The notes under the pieces are model-generated. The model was not told where the DNA came from. It saw only the letters and a program-made list of their open reading frames with translations, and did not search any database. Both the position numbers and the translations under genes were made by a program. Below are positions 1-13,900 of a DNA stretch of 64,000 bases, one piece after another. The stretch covers positions 158,478,676 through 158,542,675 of the forward strand of contig NC_072792.1 in assembly GCF_028583425.1 (NCBI RefSeq), given 5' to 3'. This DNA comes from Eublepharis macularius (Eukaryota; Chordata; Lepidosauria; Squamata; Eublepharidae). How positions within the stretch are numbered: the first letter of the stretch is position 1; each line of letters opens with the position of its first letter.

Positions 1-1083
1 GCTCTGTCCGGGCAGAACGGCAGGTTCTGTGGGGCTTGGAGGGAGCAGAGAGGATAAGGAGGACCTAATGGGAAACTGGGCTGATCTAGTGATTGACGTG
101 AAGGATAGGAATGCTAACTCCCTTCAGTATTAACTTGCAGGAAGTCCAGCCCAGGATACTAAGAACATAACCCTAGTAGAGAATTTGCTACTTGTCTCTC
201 TAAGCAGATCATTTCCCCAAATCTCAGTCCCTTGAAAAGTGTCTCTAGAATTAGATCCTAGACTTAAATATATGAAGTAGAACCATGCTGCCTGTTAAGA
301 CACAACCTATTTGGTGTACTCGGCAACCTGTTTTTACATTATAAAAATGGAAATATATTTCTGCAGAATAGCATGACAATTCAGTCAACTAAAACTTCAC
401 CAATCGCCTAGCAGGACATGTTAAGAGCAGTTCCTCGAATCCATTTGCTCTCCCCTTCAAAATCAAGAATACTGATTGGATAACTAAAGTCATTTAGACA
501 AGATTTGAGTTCTACATAGTGCAGCTAATATACGCCAATATAGCCATACTTTAGTTAAATATATTGGAAAAATATTTACTTGGCACTGAACCCTAAAGTC
601 AAAACTCTCATACTGTGCATACTTTCAGAAATTACTCTAAATATGATGGATCTCTTACAGGGATTCCACTTCCATACAGGAAGCTATATACACATCATAT
701 ATATTTAGGTGATAAATAACACACACATATGTAACCATGGTGGAAATCCCAGGGAGCAGAAGTCCCACAGCCTGAATTTGGAAAGAAAACTTGTACATTT
801 CTATTAAGTTATTTTTGTATCATTTTAAAAACATTAAAAGCAGGATTTTTCTGAAAAACTACCATTAAAATCATGCAGGAGTTGTATTTATTGCTTCAAT
901 AGGTTAAAGCCAGAATCTAAACAATGGTACCCAGAAACTAAATCAGCAGCTAGTGGGTAGTATCCCACCACTCTGCACAGAACTACATTGCTTTCCCATG
1001 TTTCTCTCTTGTTTTGCAATCCATTTGGGCCCCTGTAGGAAGGTTGTGGAACCTGCAGGGAGCAACCACCATGTGGTTAAAAC
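1..1083. other. MPHOSPH8 last intron, part
   Basis: AT-rich sequence after the exon 12 donor. I looked on the minus strand for the terminal MPP8 exon and found nothing resembling it. No repeat is recognised here. Confidence 0.5.
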
Positions 1084-1695
1084 TAGGGCTGTGCATGGGT
1101 GGGTAGGTTCGGGTTTACCTGAAGCGGGAAACCGATTCGGAATACCCCAAAATCCAAAGCAGCTTGGGGTTCGGGAATCGCTTCGATATGCTCCGTTAAG
1201 ATTTGGAGCATACTGAAGCGAGGGGGGGGGAACTCCCCCCCCGGGGAGACCCCTCCACCCCCCACCCAACCCTGGGGAGATCCCTCCAACCCCCACCCAC
1301 TTACCTGGGTTATCAGCTGGGCGGCGGCGGCGGCAGCACAAGGCTGCGTGGCCTGGAGCCAGCTGGCTCCTCTGCTGCTGCGCCACTGCCCAAGCCTGCG
1401 GGGTGGTGGGGAAGGTGGGGCACACCACGGCCATTTGAGGGGCAGGAAGGGCCGGAGGAGGCGGCTCTGGCCTTCCCCACCACCATGCAGGCTCGGGCGG
1501 CAGAGGAGCTGGCCTGGAGCCACCGCAACGTGGCTTGCAAGCAGCGGCAGGGCCCTTTAAACAAGCCCCAAAGCTTTCCGAATGCTTTGGAAAGCTTTGC
1601 TTCAGTATTCCAAAGCGGGGCCATTACTGAAGCATTCCGAATCGGGTTGCTTCGGGTAACTTTACCTGAAGCAAAACCCGAAGCACACAGCCCTA
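1084..1695. mobile_element. hAT-like non-autonomous DNA transposon
   Basis: A 612-bp GC-rich insertion bounded by the inverted ends TAGGGCTGTGC and (imperfectly) GCACACAGCCCTA. It is flanked on both sides by the same 8-bp target duplication, GTTAAAAC (1076-1083 and 1696-1703). Eight-bp duplications and this type of end are typical of hAT elements. The subterminal regions are full of short GAAGC/GCTTCGG motifs in both orientations, and the core is C/G-rich with many CpG. Open frames inside are incidental. No transposase remains. Confidence 0.82.
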
Positions 1696-1789
1696 GTTAA
1701 AACCAAACTGTTAAAAAAAACCCAAGTCTTAAAATGCAAGCTACATGTTTAGGAGTTATGATGTGCCAGAAAGAACAGGAAAAATTTAC

Positions 1790-1917
1790 CAAGAATACAG
1801 GCAGCTGGAATTTGTCATTCAAAATCACAGCTTGTACACTGCATGGACCACAAAGTCGAGCAACAACATCTTTCCCAAAGAAGTTTGCATGGAAAATGAA
1901 TAAAAGAATTCCAGATC
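1790..1917 (-). CDS. MPHOSPH8: MPHOSPH8 exon 12 (C-terminal domain)
   Basis: 128 bp: SGILLFIFHANFFGKDVVAR, LCGPCSVQAVILNDKFQLPV, FL, followed by a GTAAAT donor. One further coding exon is expected in the orthologs and is not seen between 1 and 1789. Confidence 0.94.
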
Positions 1918-4900
1918 CTATGGAAAAGAAAACAACTGCATCGTTAGAAGGCACAATGAAAACAAAGGGTCACCGATACCTGACCTCATAAAAGCTGCCT
2001 TAAGGTTGCAACTGTTTTCATCTGCTAAAACATCAGCATTCTGAAAACAGCAACAGTATCTGATATATGAAACACTTCAATTGATTCACAGAATGCCAGT
2101 GACACAGAGATAAGACAGCTATCACCAACATTGCTCTTAGTATAAAGCAAGATTGTTTTAGATTTGCTTTGTTAGAATTACTTTGGGGAAATAAAGTTTC
2201 AAATTTCTAGACTCTTCCAAACATGTGTTTCCTGTTCTATAGAGCAGTTGCTTCTCTTAGATTTTTGATGTGGCCCCTGTAACAGCAGTGTTAGGCATAA
2301 GTAGGAAAGCCTCACGCATCTGCAGATGGCTGGCTCCTTGAGAGTACCATTAACAGAACAGATTCATGGGGTCCAACCCTTTTGATTCAGTAACCACTAA
2401 TTTTGGGATATACTTCCCATTTCTCACAACCCAATCTTCCAACTTCTCAAGAACTAGATTAACATCCCAACCATTAACAGATTATAGGGTTATATGGTGA
2501 ATGTAAAGGGTATAGGATATAAATATTAAGGGTGAATTAAGCACTACTCTTCCTTTGCTGGACAACATCTTAGACATCTACGCAAGTCATACACTCGGGG
2601 TTTCAATGCAGCAATTGAAAAGAAATGCGTATTAAAATACAACCTTCTGGTACATTCGGCGGCGGTTTATAGGTGAAATCCAAAGAATAATCTGGTCCCT
2701 CACAAAGCCGATGGCATGCAATATCAAACACAGGTTCCATCAAACTAAGACGGGCTTCAAAGTATTCCCTGATTGTCTCTTCTGCCACTCGTGAGAGCCT
2801 AAAACAAGAAACAAAACTATCAATTTTTAGGGCAAAATGCGTTTGCACCTCCTCTAAGTTAATTCTTATACATAATTGTTCTACAAAAAACAGAACTTCA
2901 ACTCCTTGTCAAAACTAGTAGAGTTGAAACATGGAAGCACCACAGATGCTGCACCACAGATGAGGGTCTGTATGCACTGCATATCCTTCACTGTTGTAGA
3001 AAAAAACATGGGATAATGGAGAAACATGGGTTAGTAAGACCCTCCCCCCCCTTCCAGTCCCCACAAATCAACCTCTGTCATGATTGTCCGGGGTCTACAG
3101 CCCAGCCCCCAGACTTACCTGGAGAAGAGGATGGGAGACCCCCGGGAGACTGTCCCAGCTGCCTCAGCAGACAGCCAGACCCAGCACCAGCCAGCCACGG
3201 GGGGAAGGGAAGAGACACCCAAGCCCCAGCCGGCCACAGGGAGAAGGGAAGAGATACCCAAGCGTCAGAGGGTTAGAAGGGGCAGGTGGAGGCCAGCCAG
3301 CCCCAACCTCCAGTGGGAGTCCAGGGGGGCAGGTAGGGAGAATGGGGGCAACCCAGAGGGGGCTAGAGCAGACGGAAAAGGCCAAGACAGTGGGGACAGG
3401 CAGCCAGCAGTGGGCCAAATTGAAGCCTTACCAGCCAAGGAGGAGAAGCAGCCTCAGCAGCTCAGAGCCATGCCCCAGCCTGCCGCCCAGCTGGAAAGCA
3501 ATAACCTAGCCCAGGGGGATGCTAGGAGCTAAGCAGCTCCAGGTGGAGCTGCCTGGGGCATTCTGTGGGAGGAGATGGACAGCCAGCCAAGGAGGCTCAG
3601 CTGTGCCTGCCTCCAGCAGCCAGGGAGGCTGGACAGCCAGCCAACAAGGCGCAGCTGGACCGGCCCAGTGCTTCCAGCCAAACGAGCACAGGTGCAGCTG
3701 CCTAGGCCAGCTAGGGCCATGGGTAGAAGGCAGCAGGAGGGCATGGTTGGCAGGTGGAGCATGGCTAGGTTGAAGGGATAAAAGGGAAGCCCACCCACAG
3801 GGCGGGGTGGGTTGAGTAGGCGTGATGGAGTGGAGTTGGAGGAGAGCAGAGTGAGAGAGAAGAGGCGAGGAGGAAGGTGGATGAAGGAGATGGAGATCAA
3901 GGGGGAGGACTGGATCAGGTTGAGCAGGCCAGCGAGTGGACTGAGAGGGAGTCTGAGTGATGTATACCGCCCCTCCTTCCACAGAGCAGGGTCCTGCAGT
4001 ATCCCTGACACCCCTTTGACGTCAGGGCCAGGCATGCCCACGCCCCGCTCAGCGGTGGCCGTAGCAAGCCCTGACAATGATAATGATTGCATTTTTCTTG
4101 TGCAATGAATATCCCCTTGCCACAGAGGGAGGCATGAGGGAAGGAACTGACTGATTTGGCTCAAACAGCCTATAGGAAGAATCACTGGGTCTGATAACAT
4201 TTGGGAGACCCTCTCTATAAGCGCTCTTGAGATATGGCACTGCCTTTTCCAAAGTTCTCTCACTACCTACTGCCTGAAGCCACTGAAAGACTTACCTCTC
4301 TGGGCTACGTATGGCAGACTGTCCTTTTGCAGTCAAGATCGTGGGAACTGAGGGTGCACATGTTTAGAGTCCAATTCCTCCCCCAGCCCTCTACCACCAC
4401 CAAAAACTTCCTAAGGAGCCTAGGTAACCTGGGCTTCAAGGACCTGTACTTCTCAACAGTAAAAGAATATCACTTGTTAATAATGGATGTTAACTCCAAT
4501 GAGAATTTCACAGGTCACAACTGTTAATCACAACAATAAAAATCCAAACCTTCCTAATGACTGAGGATTTTGATAGTTCAGCTGTATTACAATAGTTTGT
4601 TCAAAAATGTGGATGGAGATTGTTTTTAACATTTACAGTGATGGTTTGATCAGATGAGGTTTTGGGGAACTGCAGTATGAATGTGTATGTTACACTGCTG
4701 AATGAAACAACAACAACCTTGAAACAATGAAGCAGGAAAGGCTCACTTTTCTTCCGAAAGAGGAACAGTTTTATCAATTAAGGCAGTGTATGTCCCCCTC
4801 AAGAAGAGTGAGATCGCCAGCACCTGTACCTTGGCCCAGATGCTTTTGGCCCTTACTTTCCTTAAGAGGTACTGTTACAAAATTTATTCCAATTATCCTA

Positions 4901-7900
4901 CTATATAAAAGGCAAGCCGTGTTGGTGATGACTCCCTTTTTATCCCCGCACAGGCACATTGCCAATGTCTGGCCTTGAAGCACTGCAAAGCACCCGCTTG
5001 CCATCAGGAGGGGGACCGCTGAATCAGTTTTCTAGAGCCTGTTGGATTTTTTCACACAACGGCCATTGTTTCTAGTGCTACTATCAATATTGTCTGAACT
5101 TGTGCAGGAAATGAGTCCAAACGGTATAGCCTTCTTTCTCCCACACAGAAAAAAATATAGTGGCTTAACTACAGTTCAGAGTTCTCCCCAAGCAAGTACT
5201 TACGTAGCCAAGTGACTCCTTAGTAGCTCGTGTACTAGCAAGTTGTTACACTGTTTAGCGAAATGGAGGGCATTACTCTGATGCTTTGACGAAATGTTGC
5301 AGTCTGCTCCACTTTCAATCATAAGACGGACAATATCATAATTTCCTCTCTTACAAGCCTACATGTGAGAGTTAAGAAAACAACTGCTAAATATGTAAAG
5401 CCATTCTAATATCCATTATACGTGAATGTACCAGAGTAGAACCTATCATGAAAAAGAATCAAAGGTTACTACTGTAAGATGTTTAACTACCTTGGAGACA
5501 ACAATGGCCTGACTAGGGGCAACAGACATGCCTCCACCATTGCCTACAATCCCTGCAGAAGAGAGCCCAGGAAACACGTTGGCACTGGACACAGGAGGAG
5601 GGAGCTCCTCTCCTCTCCTTCCCATCCAAGCCCTTGTCCTAGCAAAGGAAAACCTAGCCCTGTAGGTGCTAATGAGCTGGATTCCAACTTCTACCAGTGC
5701 ACGGAATGTGGACCTCCTGCAGTCCTATTTGACTCCTCAGAAGTCGATTACCGGAACTGCCTGCACTGATTAAAGGCCATGCAGTTTGAGATCGACACAG
5801 TAGCCCCTCTGCCCTACCCATCAGCAATTAATGCATACTGATCCCATGAGCTCAAGAGTCTGACTTCCAGGGATCAGAAGGGACTGAGGGAGGGGCAGTA
5901 AAAATCTGCATTTCTGGTAGCAGCAGTGAGGTTCAGACCCAATGTTTTCCTTCATGGAACATTTTTCACATGTACTTTCCAAGAGCAGCAGCTTCCAGCC
6001 ACTGAAACCTCTTGGGCAGAGGACCCCAGTGAAGCTGCTCAGGGATTAGGCTATCCAAACTGTGACATCAATAGATGACTCTAGAAAAGTAAAACGAGAA
6101 GTGCTAGTCTTCTCCTGGCCACCTTCCTTTCTAGTCTGAGCCTGGCAAAACATCAACCCTATGGGCTGTCAGAAGCAAAGTGAGGCCAAGTTCAGGTCAA
6201 ATACTAACAACGAGTTCACGCATAATACACTTCTTTAAAATATACCACTACAAAGCTGTGTTATTCAACAATATGACACAGGGTTTAGCAACAGAGGACT
6301 TCCATCATTAAAGGTTAGCTTGTGTTTGAGATAGGATTCACCTAAAGGAGTCTTTAGAGGGAATGTCGTACAGGCATACATGTTTAGATGGACCACAGTC
6401 CCTTGGGTTTACAAGTCACATAAACAACAGAATGATGTATACCTTCATTAAAGCAGTTTCACCACTATTCTGCTGCACATTCACACATGCCCCAGCTTCC
6501 AGAAGGATGGCAACCGTAGTTAGGTTGTTCTACAAGAAACACAATGGTATTAAAAACATACACAGAATGTAGAAAGCCAGACACGCGCAGAATGGCTTCA
6601 AAGTAATTAGCCATCTCAACCAATTCCAGATACTCCTACAGCAAAACTGCTTTGCTCTTTGGAGTAACGAGATCTGCTCTTTGCCCAAATAAACCAGGTC
6701 TGTTCCAATCTCTCATTTTTCTATGAACCCCTTTCAAGGGCAGCAGCCCACCCACACTAGTGAGCCCAACGTAAGATGGACTGCTGGTCCCCTCTCACAA
6801 TTAAAGTGCTACAAGGGCAAAGTTAAAAACAACACACAGGCTGTCAACATTATCCCTTTTCCTCAATTAAGCGCAGCCTCTCACGTTCCACATTCCCTAA
6901 ACATTCCACAAGTCATTCAAAGGGCAGACAGTTATTTCAGTTTCTGGAACTGAGAGATTCTGTTACAACAAGTAAAACCTGTGAAGACTGGGAAGGGATA
7001 CAATCTAAGCAGCCAGCCAGATTCCCAGCGGCACTTCCTTTAACCACTTCTTCCAAGAAAGCTGGGAGGAAGTCCATATAAAAATTCCAGAGGACATTAA
7101 GCAGTACGCAGAAAAATAACCCACCTTTTCTGCTGCATGAATCAATGCTGTAGTTCCATTTTTTTGTCTGTAGTTCACTTTGGCTCCTTTCCGGACGAGA
7201 AGTCGAAGAATGTCGTCATGACCTCCTGCAGCAGCGAGCATCACAAGAGTCATTCCACTAGAATCCTGCAACAGTGGTCCATTAATGTTTGGTTTTCAGT
7301 GACCAAAAAATGTCCTGTGTTAGAACTCTGATTGCTAAGATACAGAGGAGGTACAACACAGTTGCTAAGGGGAAGGAGGTCATTCATGGTCACATTTAAA
7401 TATTGGTTGGGTTTTTTTTTTTTTTAGGAAGTCATTGTGGTTAAGGGATTTTTCCAGTCTTCAAGAAAACACTTGGTGTATGGAGTGGAAGTGCTCATCC
7501 GATGTTGTTTATAACCCACCTTACCCAGAAAGTTCATATTGGTTAGCAACTCTTATATTTTACACACATAGCATGAATAACTGGACCTTGAAAAATTACA
7601 GGCCAACCAAAGTGTGTGCTCTTGCTTCAGTCAGCACAAACCAACAGGCAAAACCACACCGTCAGCCAATGAATGGACCACAATGTGGTTCAAAGATGTC
7701 AAGGGGACAAGAAAACCGTTTTAAATAATCAATTATCAAACCCCAAAGGGTCAAGCAATTATTCTAACTCAGCTCCCCAGCAACTGTGTGAATAGTTCCA
7801 ATGACAATATTATAAGCCACATTCAGGTCAACAGGACAAAAGGATCAAATAGCAAGTCAACATATTTCCATCAGCATTTGTACATCTCATCATTTATTGA

Positions 7901-10900
7901 AACACTCAAGTTATTAAAATTCCATCTGTATTTTTATCTAAAGAACATTATGTTAATATTACACACACACACACAGATTACCTCCTGATCAAGATTATAG
8001 TCTTCAGTGGAATTAAGTGCCATCTTTACTGTTGCATAATGTCCATTTTTAACAGCATCACGCAGCTGAGCTAAAAGACAGCAATTTGAACAGAAATAAA
8101 TCACTTGCAAATGTGAAGGAATGAAGCTGATCCATCTCTGTAGCTTCTACTCACTAGAGGATATTGCTTCCACTGCCAAGTGATTCTCGTCTTCTCCATC
8201 AAGGTGCTTCTGAAAATCTTCCAGGGTTAGCCACTCTAGTTGCATGTCCATCCCCAAACTCACAGTTTGTTGCTTTGCCTCTACTAAGTTGGAATTTTTA
8301 TGAAGAAAAGAAGAAAAAAATGATCAATTTTGTTATCAGTAAGTCACCATCTTTGCAGATGTTGGACTGAACAGAAAGCTCTATGAGGGCAGTTCTATCT
8401 GAATCCAGCCCCCCTCCACACACTCTCAGGAGATGCTCTGGAACAGCATGGTCGGACATGCATGTGGTAGCATCTTCAGCTCATGAAAGATGCCCTTGGA
8501 ACCTCTGCCCCACCCCCTTCAAGAGAGGAGAAAACTAATTCAGGCTGTAGCGTTCTCTCTTTTTACTTTAATTACTTAAGTCTTCATCCTCCAAACAGAA
8601 ACAAAGCCTTGGGACATGCACTTGCATTTGTACATATCCATCCATTTGTCCTCCACAGCCTGCCTACCACTATGGCAGCTCATTCGCTGTCATCATACAT
8701 GCAACAAGCTCTCCAAGATCAAACTCAGGGAAAACTGGCTGTAGGTGGCTGTGCACTGCACTGATTGGCTGGGAACTTATGCCATCATGAATCCGCCACA
8801 TTGGAAGCACTTCCTCAGAATCAAAATGGAAGATGAGGGCTTGTTTTTTTAATGACATAAAACATTTAAAACAATGAAGACTTTACAATACTTTAAAAAA
8901 GAAAACAAGAGGTGATTCGAGAGAGGAGGTGCAACTCAGAGATCACCTTTCCATTTGCTAAGAAATACTTCTGCCAAAAGCATTTTGAAGGAAAGCAGAA
9001 GTCGGGCACATCTAGGGGGGAAACTAAATGCAGTGAATCCACTTTTAAAAACATTCAAAATCCAGAGGTGTCAACATGTTAGTCTGCTGCAGCCGTAAAT
9101 AACAATCTTGTGACCCTAACAAATTTTATTGTAGCAGAAGCATCAAAACATTATGCCACAATAAGCACATTGGTATTTAAGGCGACACAGGGCATTGGGA
9201 TGGATTCTATGAACCAAGAACACAAGGGCACACACTGAAGCAGATCGTTCCTGCCTTCCCCTCCCACCCAGTAAAAATGTGGGTGATTTCTCCTGATTTC
9301 TCTTCTTTACTGTTGCCCCCATCCCCTGCTAGCATTTTGATCTGCTCCTCGGAATCCCACTGCCACATGGACTACAACAACCAATGAATTCCAGTGCAAA
9401 TTCTTTGTTGCTTTACATACATTAAGTCATTTTACAAAACACCATGTATATTAACTGTGTTATACAAATAATAAGTTATGTTTTTAAAAACCTGATTTGG
9501 CTAAAAAGTTATTTCCTGTAAAACTATGTAAATGATTAATTCACCAGAAAAAAAGGGGGGAACCAGTCAAATATACCATCACTGTTATGCAGCAATTTAT
9601 TTTGTTCAGTAAACAACTTCATAGCTCAAGGAAAAGCATCAACTTTTAACTGCAGATTCATCCACAACCATTTTTGGAATTGAAGCAGACATCACAGAAG
9701 CCAATGGATTCCCTCAAATATTAAGCAGCATCACTTATGCCGTAGGCTTTCGAAGCCCTGCCAGTTCAGGATTCAAAAAGATTCCTCAGTAACCAGCCTC
9801 AACTGGAGAGTGGCAGGGAGCTGGAAGACCAACAGATGCTATTCCTGAGAAAACTGATCTGCAAAACCATAGAACACAAACTAATGAAATTAGGATGAAA
9901 AGAGCTAAAAAGAATAGGTATGGGGAAAAACCCGATGCTGTACTGAGCACTTGGTTCTCAAGGATGTAAGGATTCTTCAAGGTGCCAGTCTTAATAAACA
10001 CTGCCCGAGCTGCATCTAGCAGTTGCTCCAAGCAATGACAGCAAACGTTATGACGTCATACATGTTTATGATGTCATACTTCTTACCCAAAGTATCCTCG
10101 ATAGCTTCACGATCACCCTCTGCTGCAATGTAAGCCCAGGTATCTGTCTCATCCCTGGTGCTCCTACTATCCTTATACCTATCTCTTGATTTCAGTTCCT
10201 CTGTAGATCTATAGTCCTGCACAGATTCTTCTTTCTTTCGGTTGTCCAAGTATTCGTTTTTTTCTTCCGAAGACATGTTAAACACATCAAATGCACTTTT
10301 GATCTCTTTAAAACCTGGAATAGAGAGTTATTACGATTACTACAACTGGCATAAATTGCAACTTGTAATAACTGCTGCATAAAGATTCACTAAACATCCG
10401 CAGTGAAAACTAGTTCTTTAAGGAAGCAGCTATATTGAAGAAGGTGGTCATGAGGGAACTCCTTAAGAAGGCCTACTCAGATTCAAGTTTCCCTTAAGTC
10501 ATCCATTAATGTCATGTGTGCAGTTTATGGCCCAATTTATTCAGTAACTGAAAGGTGCAAGACAAGCAGTGATATAAGATGAATGAATGTGAAGAAAAAA
10601 AACCACTACCATATAACAAAACTAACTTCTGCTAGATTCGCACTGAAGAATATTCTTCCCTTCCACAAGACATTAGCATTAAATATTTGGACAAATTATA
10701 CCTAAGATTAAACATGCTTGCATTATAAACCTTTCCTCCAGCAACAAACTCTACATCCTATATTATAGCAGTGGGAGACAGATTACTCTAATGTTCTAAG
10801 AATGTTTTATAATTCTGGCAGGGATCTTAAGAGTTTCATGCTTACTTTTGAATCCCTTCTGTTCTTTTCTGCTCTTTTCTTCCTTTTCAGAGTCATATCT

Positions 10901-13900
10901 CTTTGGGAGTTTATCTTTCACATCACTTTTTTTGGCTTCCTTCTCCTGCAAATAAAAGCTAAATATAACAAACAGTATTCTCCCCCCCACTTTCTTTTTA
11001 GTGAGACAACATTTTCTGGTGCCATATTTTCTGCACAGAACTGTGCTAAAAGCAGCATTCTATAACAGTTATAGTGAAAGAAGTTACAAACTTTGGAACT
11101 AGATCCAGAGGAGTTAGCCGTGTTAGTCTGTAGTGGCAAAATCAAAAAGAGTCCAGTAGCACCTTTAAGACTAACCAATTTTATTGTAGCATAAGCTTTC
11201 GAGAATCACAGTTCTCTTCGTCAGATGCATGGAGGGCCAAAAGAAACTGGTCAGATATAGAGGAGGAGAGGGGAGGGCGGGTTAGATGCAAACAGCTCCT
11301 TCTGATATGTAGATGCAAACAGCTCCTTCTGATATGGAGATCAGTTTGCTTCTGTAAAGGTTCAGAGGAGTAAGAAGTGTTAGTCTGTAGTAGCAAAATC
11401 AGACTAACACTTCTAACTCCTCTGAACCTTTACAGAAGCAAACTGATCTCCATATCAGAAGGAGCTGTTTGCATCTACATATTTCTTTTGGCCCTCCATG
11501 CATATGACGAAGAGAACTGTGATTCTCAAAAGCTTATGCTACAATAAAATTGGTTAGTCTTAAAGGTGCTACTGGACTCTTTTAAACTTTGGAACTGTTG
11601 CACTTACTGTTCTGTTAACATAACATTAAAGAATTAAAATAAATCTTGGTTCACATATTGACCCTCATCAATGCCCCCTCCTAAATAACACTGCTATGAA
11701 TCTCTTCTAGAGATTACCAAAGACATTGCCTGCTTAATGTACCTGAGCAGGTCGAAGCCATGATTGCAAGAGACTCATGTTCTGGCTAAGGTGGATCAAG
11801 TATGCCTGGATGGTGGTTTTACAAGCAAAAACTGGGCAGAGGGTGACAAATGACATATCAATAATGTGTCTCCAGTAGAAATGTGAAAGTCAAGTGGAGG
11901 AATGGGCAATTCTCCCCACTGCCACCACAGACTTTTAAAAAAATTGCTTTCCTATTTACTTCATTCATACCCCAACCTATCTCCCCAATGGAAACCCAAA
12001 GTGGCTTATATCATTCTCCTTTGCTTCATTTTATCCTCTCAACAACCCTGTGAGGTAGTTCAGACTGAGTGTGTGGCTGCCTGAAGGTCAACCAATAAGC
12101 TTCTCTGGCAGAGTAGAGATTTGAACTTGGGTGTCCCAGATCCTAGTCTGGCACCCTAACCACTACACCACAACAGAGAAACTGGGAAATTTTGCAGAGC
12201 ACTTGAAAAAAAACCCTCTTGTGAACTACAAAGGTAGGCTAGGTAAGCAAACAATACATTGGACACAGCAGGTCTATTCATCACATTCTGCAACAGTGCT
12301 ATAAATATGGCTTGGATCCCACCGAGAATTCCAGAAGTGCAACCTCCTTGCCTCTCCAGTGCAGCCCTAAATACCCCCTGGAATGGGGCCCCTGGGAACA
12401 GCAGACCCTCTCCCTTCCTGGTAGCTGGGGGGGGGGGGGCTGGAGGTACTCCACAGGAGGGGGGAAATCAGTGAAAAAATCACCTTGTCCAGCATGTGTG
12501 AAAATTTTAGGTGAGAGCCAACCCAATAGCATTCAGCCTGAACAATTATCTTTCATCACATAACTCCGTATAGTATTGACCACACTTAGAATTCTGTAAA
12601 AGTTAAGACTACGAAGCAGATCTCTAATTCTCACACCTTCACCCTGCTCAGAATTTCAATGATAACTCAAAATGCAACGTTCAGAGGCAGCTCTTGCCCC
12701 CCACCCCCCGCTCTTGCTTTCAAAGCCACTTCCACAAGTTCCTTTCCTAACAGAGTCATGACTGATCAGTTCCCTTAGCATGACAGTTGTAATGGACTAG
12801 AGAGTGTAACAAAAGTTTTAAATTTTAGGAACCTAAATATAGGTAAAAAGCAATTCCTGTATTTATGTCAAAGCAAAATCACTGAGGTTGATATGCTGCA
12901 GTACATGATCACTATTCTTTTTAGAAAACAGTATAGAAAAATGCCATAACACTGAAATTCTTTATTAATGAAGCAACGGGGATAAAGAAATTTGCATTTT
13001 CAGAAGCAGCTACCATGATTTTCAGACTGATGTTGGTTTTTAACGATGTAATTCCATCCAAAAAACAAAGACCAACGGCTAAAGACATTAGAGAGGAAAA
13101 TGACAGGTGTCACATGATTTCCACCCCCCACCCTCAGAATGCATAGTGGAAAGGGATGCCCAGAAAAGCACACAACTAAAATACAAGAACCTTAAAGCAG
13201 CACTGATTACCTTTGATAAGATGCTTCTGTCCTTTGAGATGTCCTCTGTATTCACATCATTTTTAGAGAGCCCCTTCTTGCTGACTGTGCTCCCTCCTTT
13301 ACTGTAGTCTGGATCCAGGACAAATTTCTCAAACAGACTCTCCCCTAAAGAACGCCTCTCTTTCGTTTTCTCCTCATCAGCTCTCCAATTTGCACTTTTC
13401 TCTTTGCCATCCAAAACTGCTGACTTTTGCAGCAGTACATCCCTCGCGTGGGTTTGGCCGAATTTTGCCTCTTTGTTTTTCTGTTTCGTATGATTGCTTA
13501 CCTCCCAGGCAGAGTCAATGGACTTGCGCCCTCGCTCATCAGTGGACAGCTTCAAGCCTTTCTGCACTAGGGCCGGCGTAGCGGGTCTCTTATTCTCCAA
13601 CTCAGCAGTAGATTTTCCTTTCTCTGACGACTTCTGCTTTTTGTGCGTGCTTTTCTTGTCCAGATGCTTATCCTTGGTTTCCACTTTACGGCTGTCCTCA
13701 AATTCCTCGGCCCTTTTGTGCTTCTTCTTCTTCTTCTTCACCTTCACTTCAGAACTCTCATCCGAGCTTGCTGAACTGTCTGGCTGCTTTTCAACAGCTG
13801 AAATCCGTGGTACATTTTCCTCTTCTGCTTCCGCTTTCCCAGGAAATATTTTATGTTTCTCTTCGCTGCTGTCAGAGTCCAAATCCACACTCTCAGTATC

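Noticed and set aside
1..940. Possible terminal MPHOSPH8 exon
   Set aside because: I searched by eye for the expected ~40 C-terminal residues on the minus strand and found none.
943..1700. Overlapping open frames of 85-165 codons on both strands
   Set aside because: All lie in or at the edge of the hAT-like element, whose GC-rich sequence lacks stop codons in several frames. They resemble no transposase.
3016..4263. Open frames up to 244 codons on both strands
   Set aside because: Product of GC-rich, stop-poor repeat sequence. Composition is skewed to Pro, Gln and Ser and overlapping frames are equally open.
9786..10031. 81-codon minus frame just after MPHOSPH8 exon 5
   Set aside because: No match to MPP8. 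Exon 5 splices in exact phase to 8280, so no exon is needed here.
13088..13210. Continuation of the exon 3 frame
   Set aside because: The GTAATC donor at 13210 ends the exon; the extra residues are intron translation.
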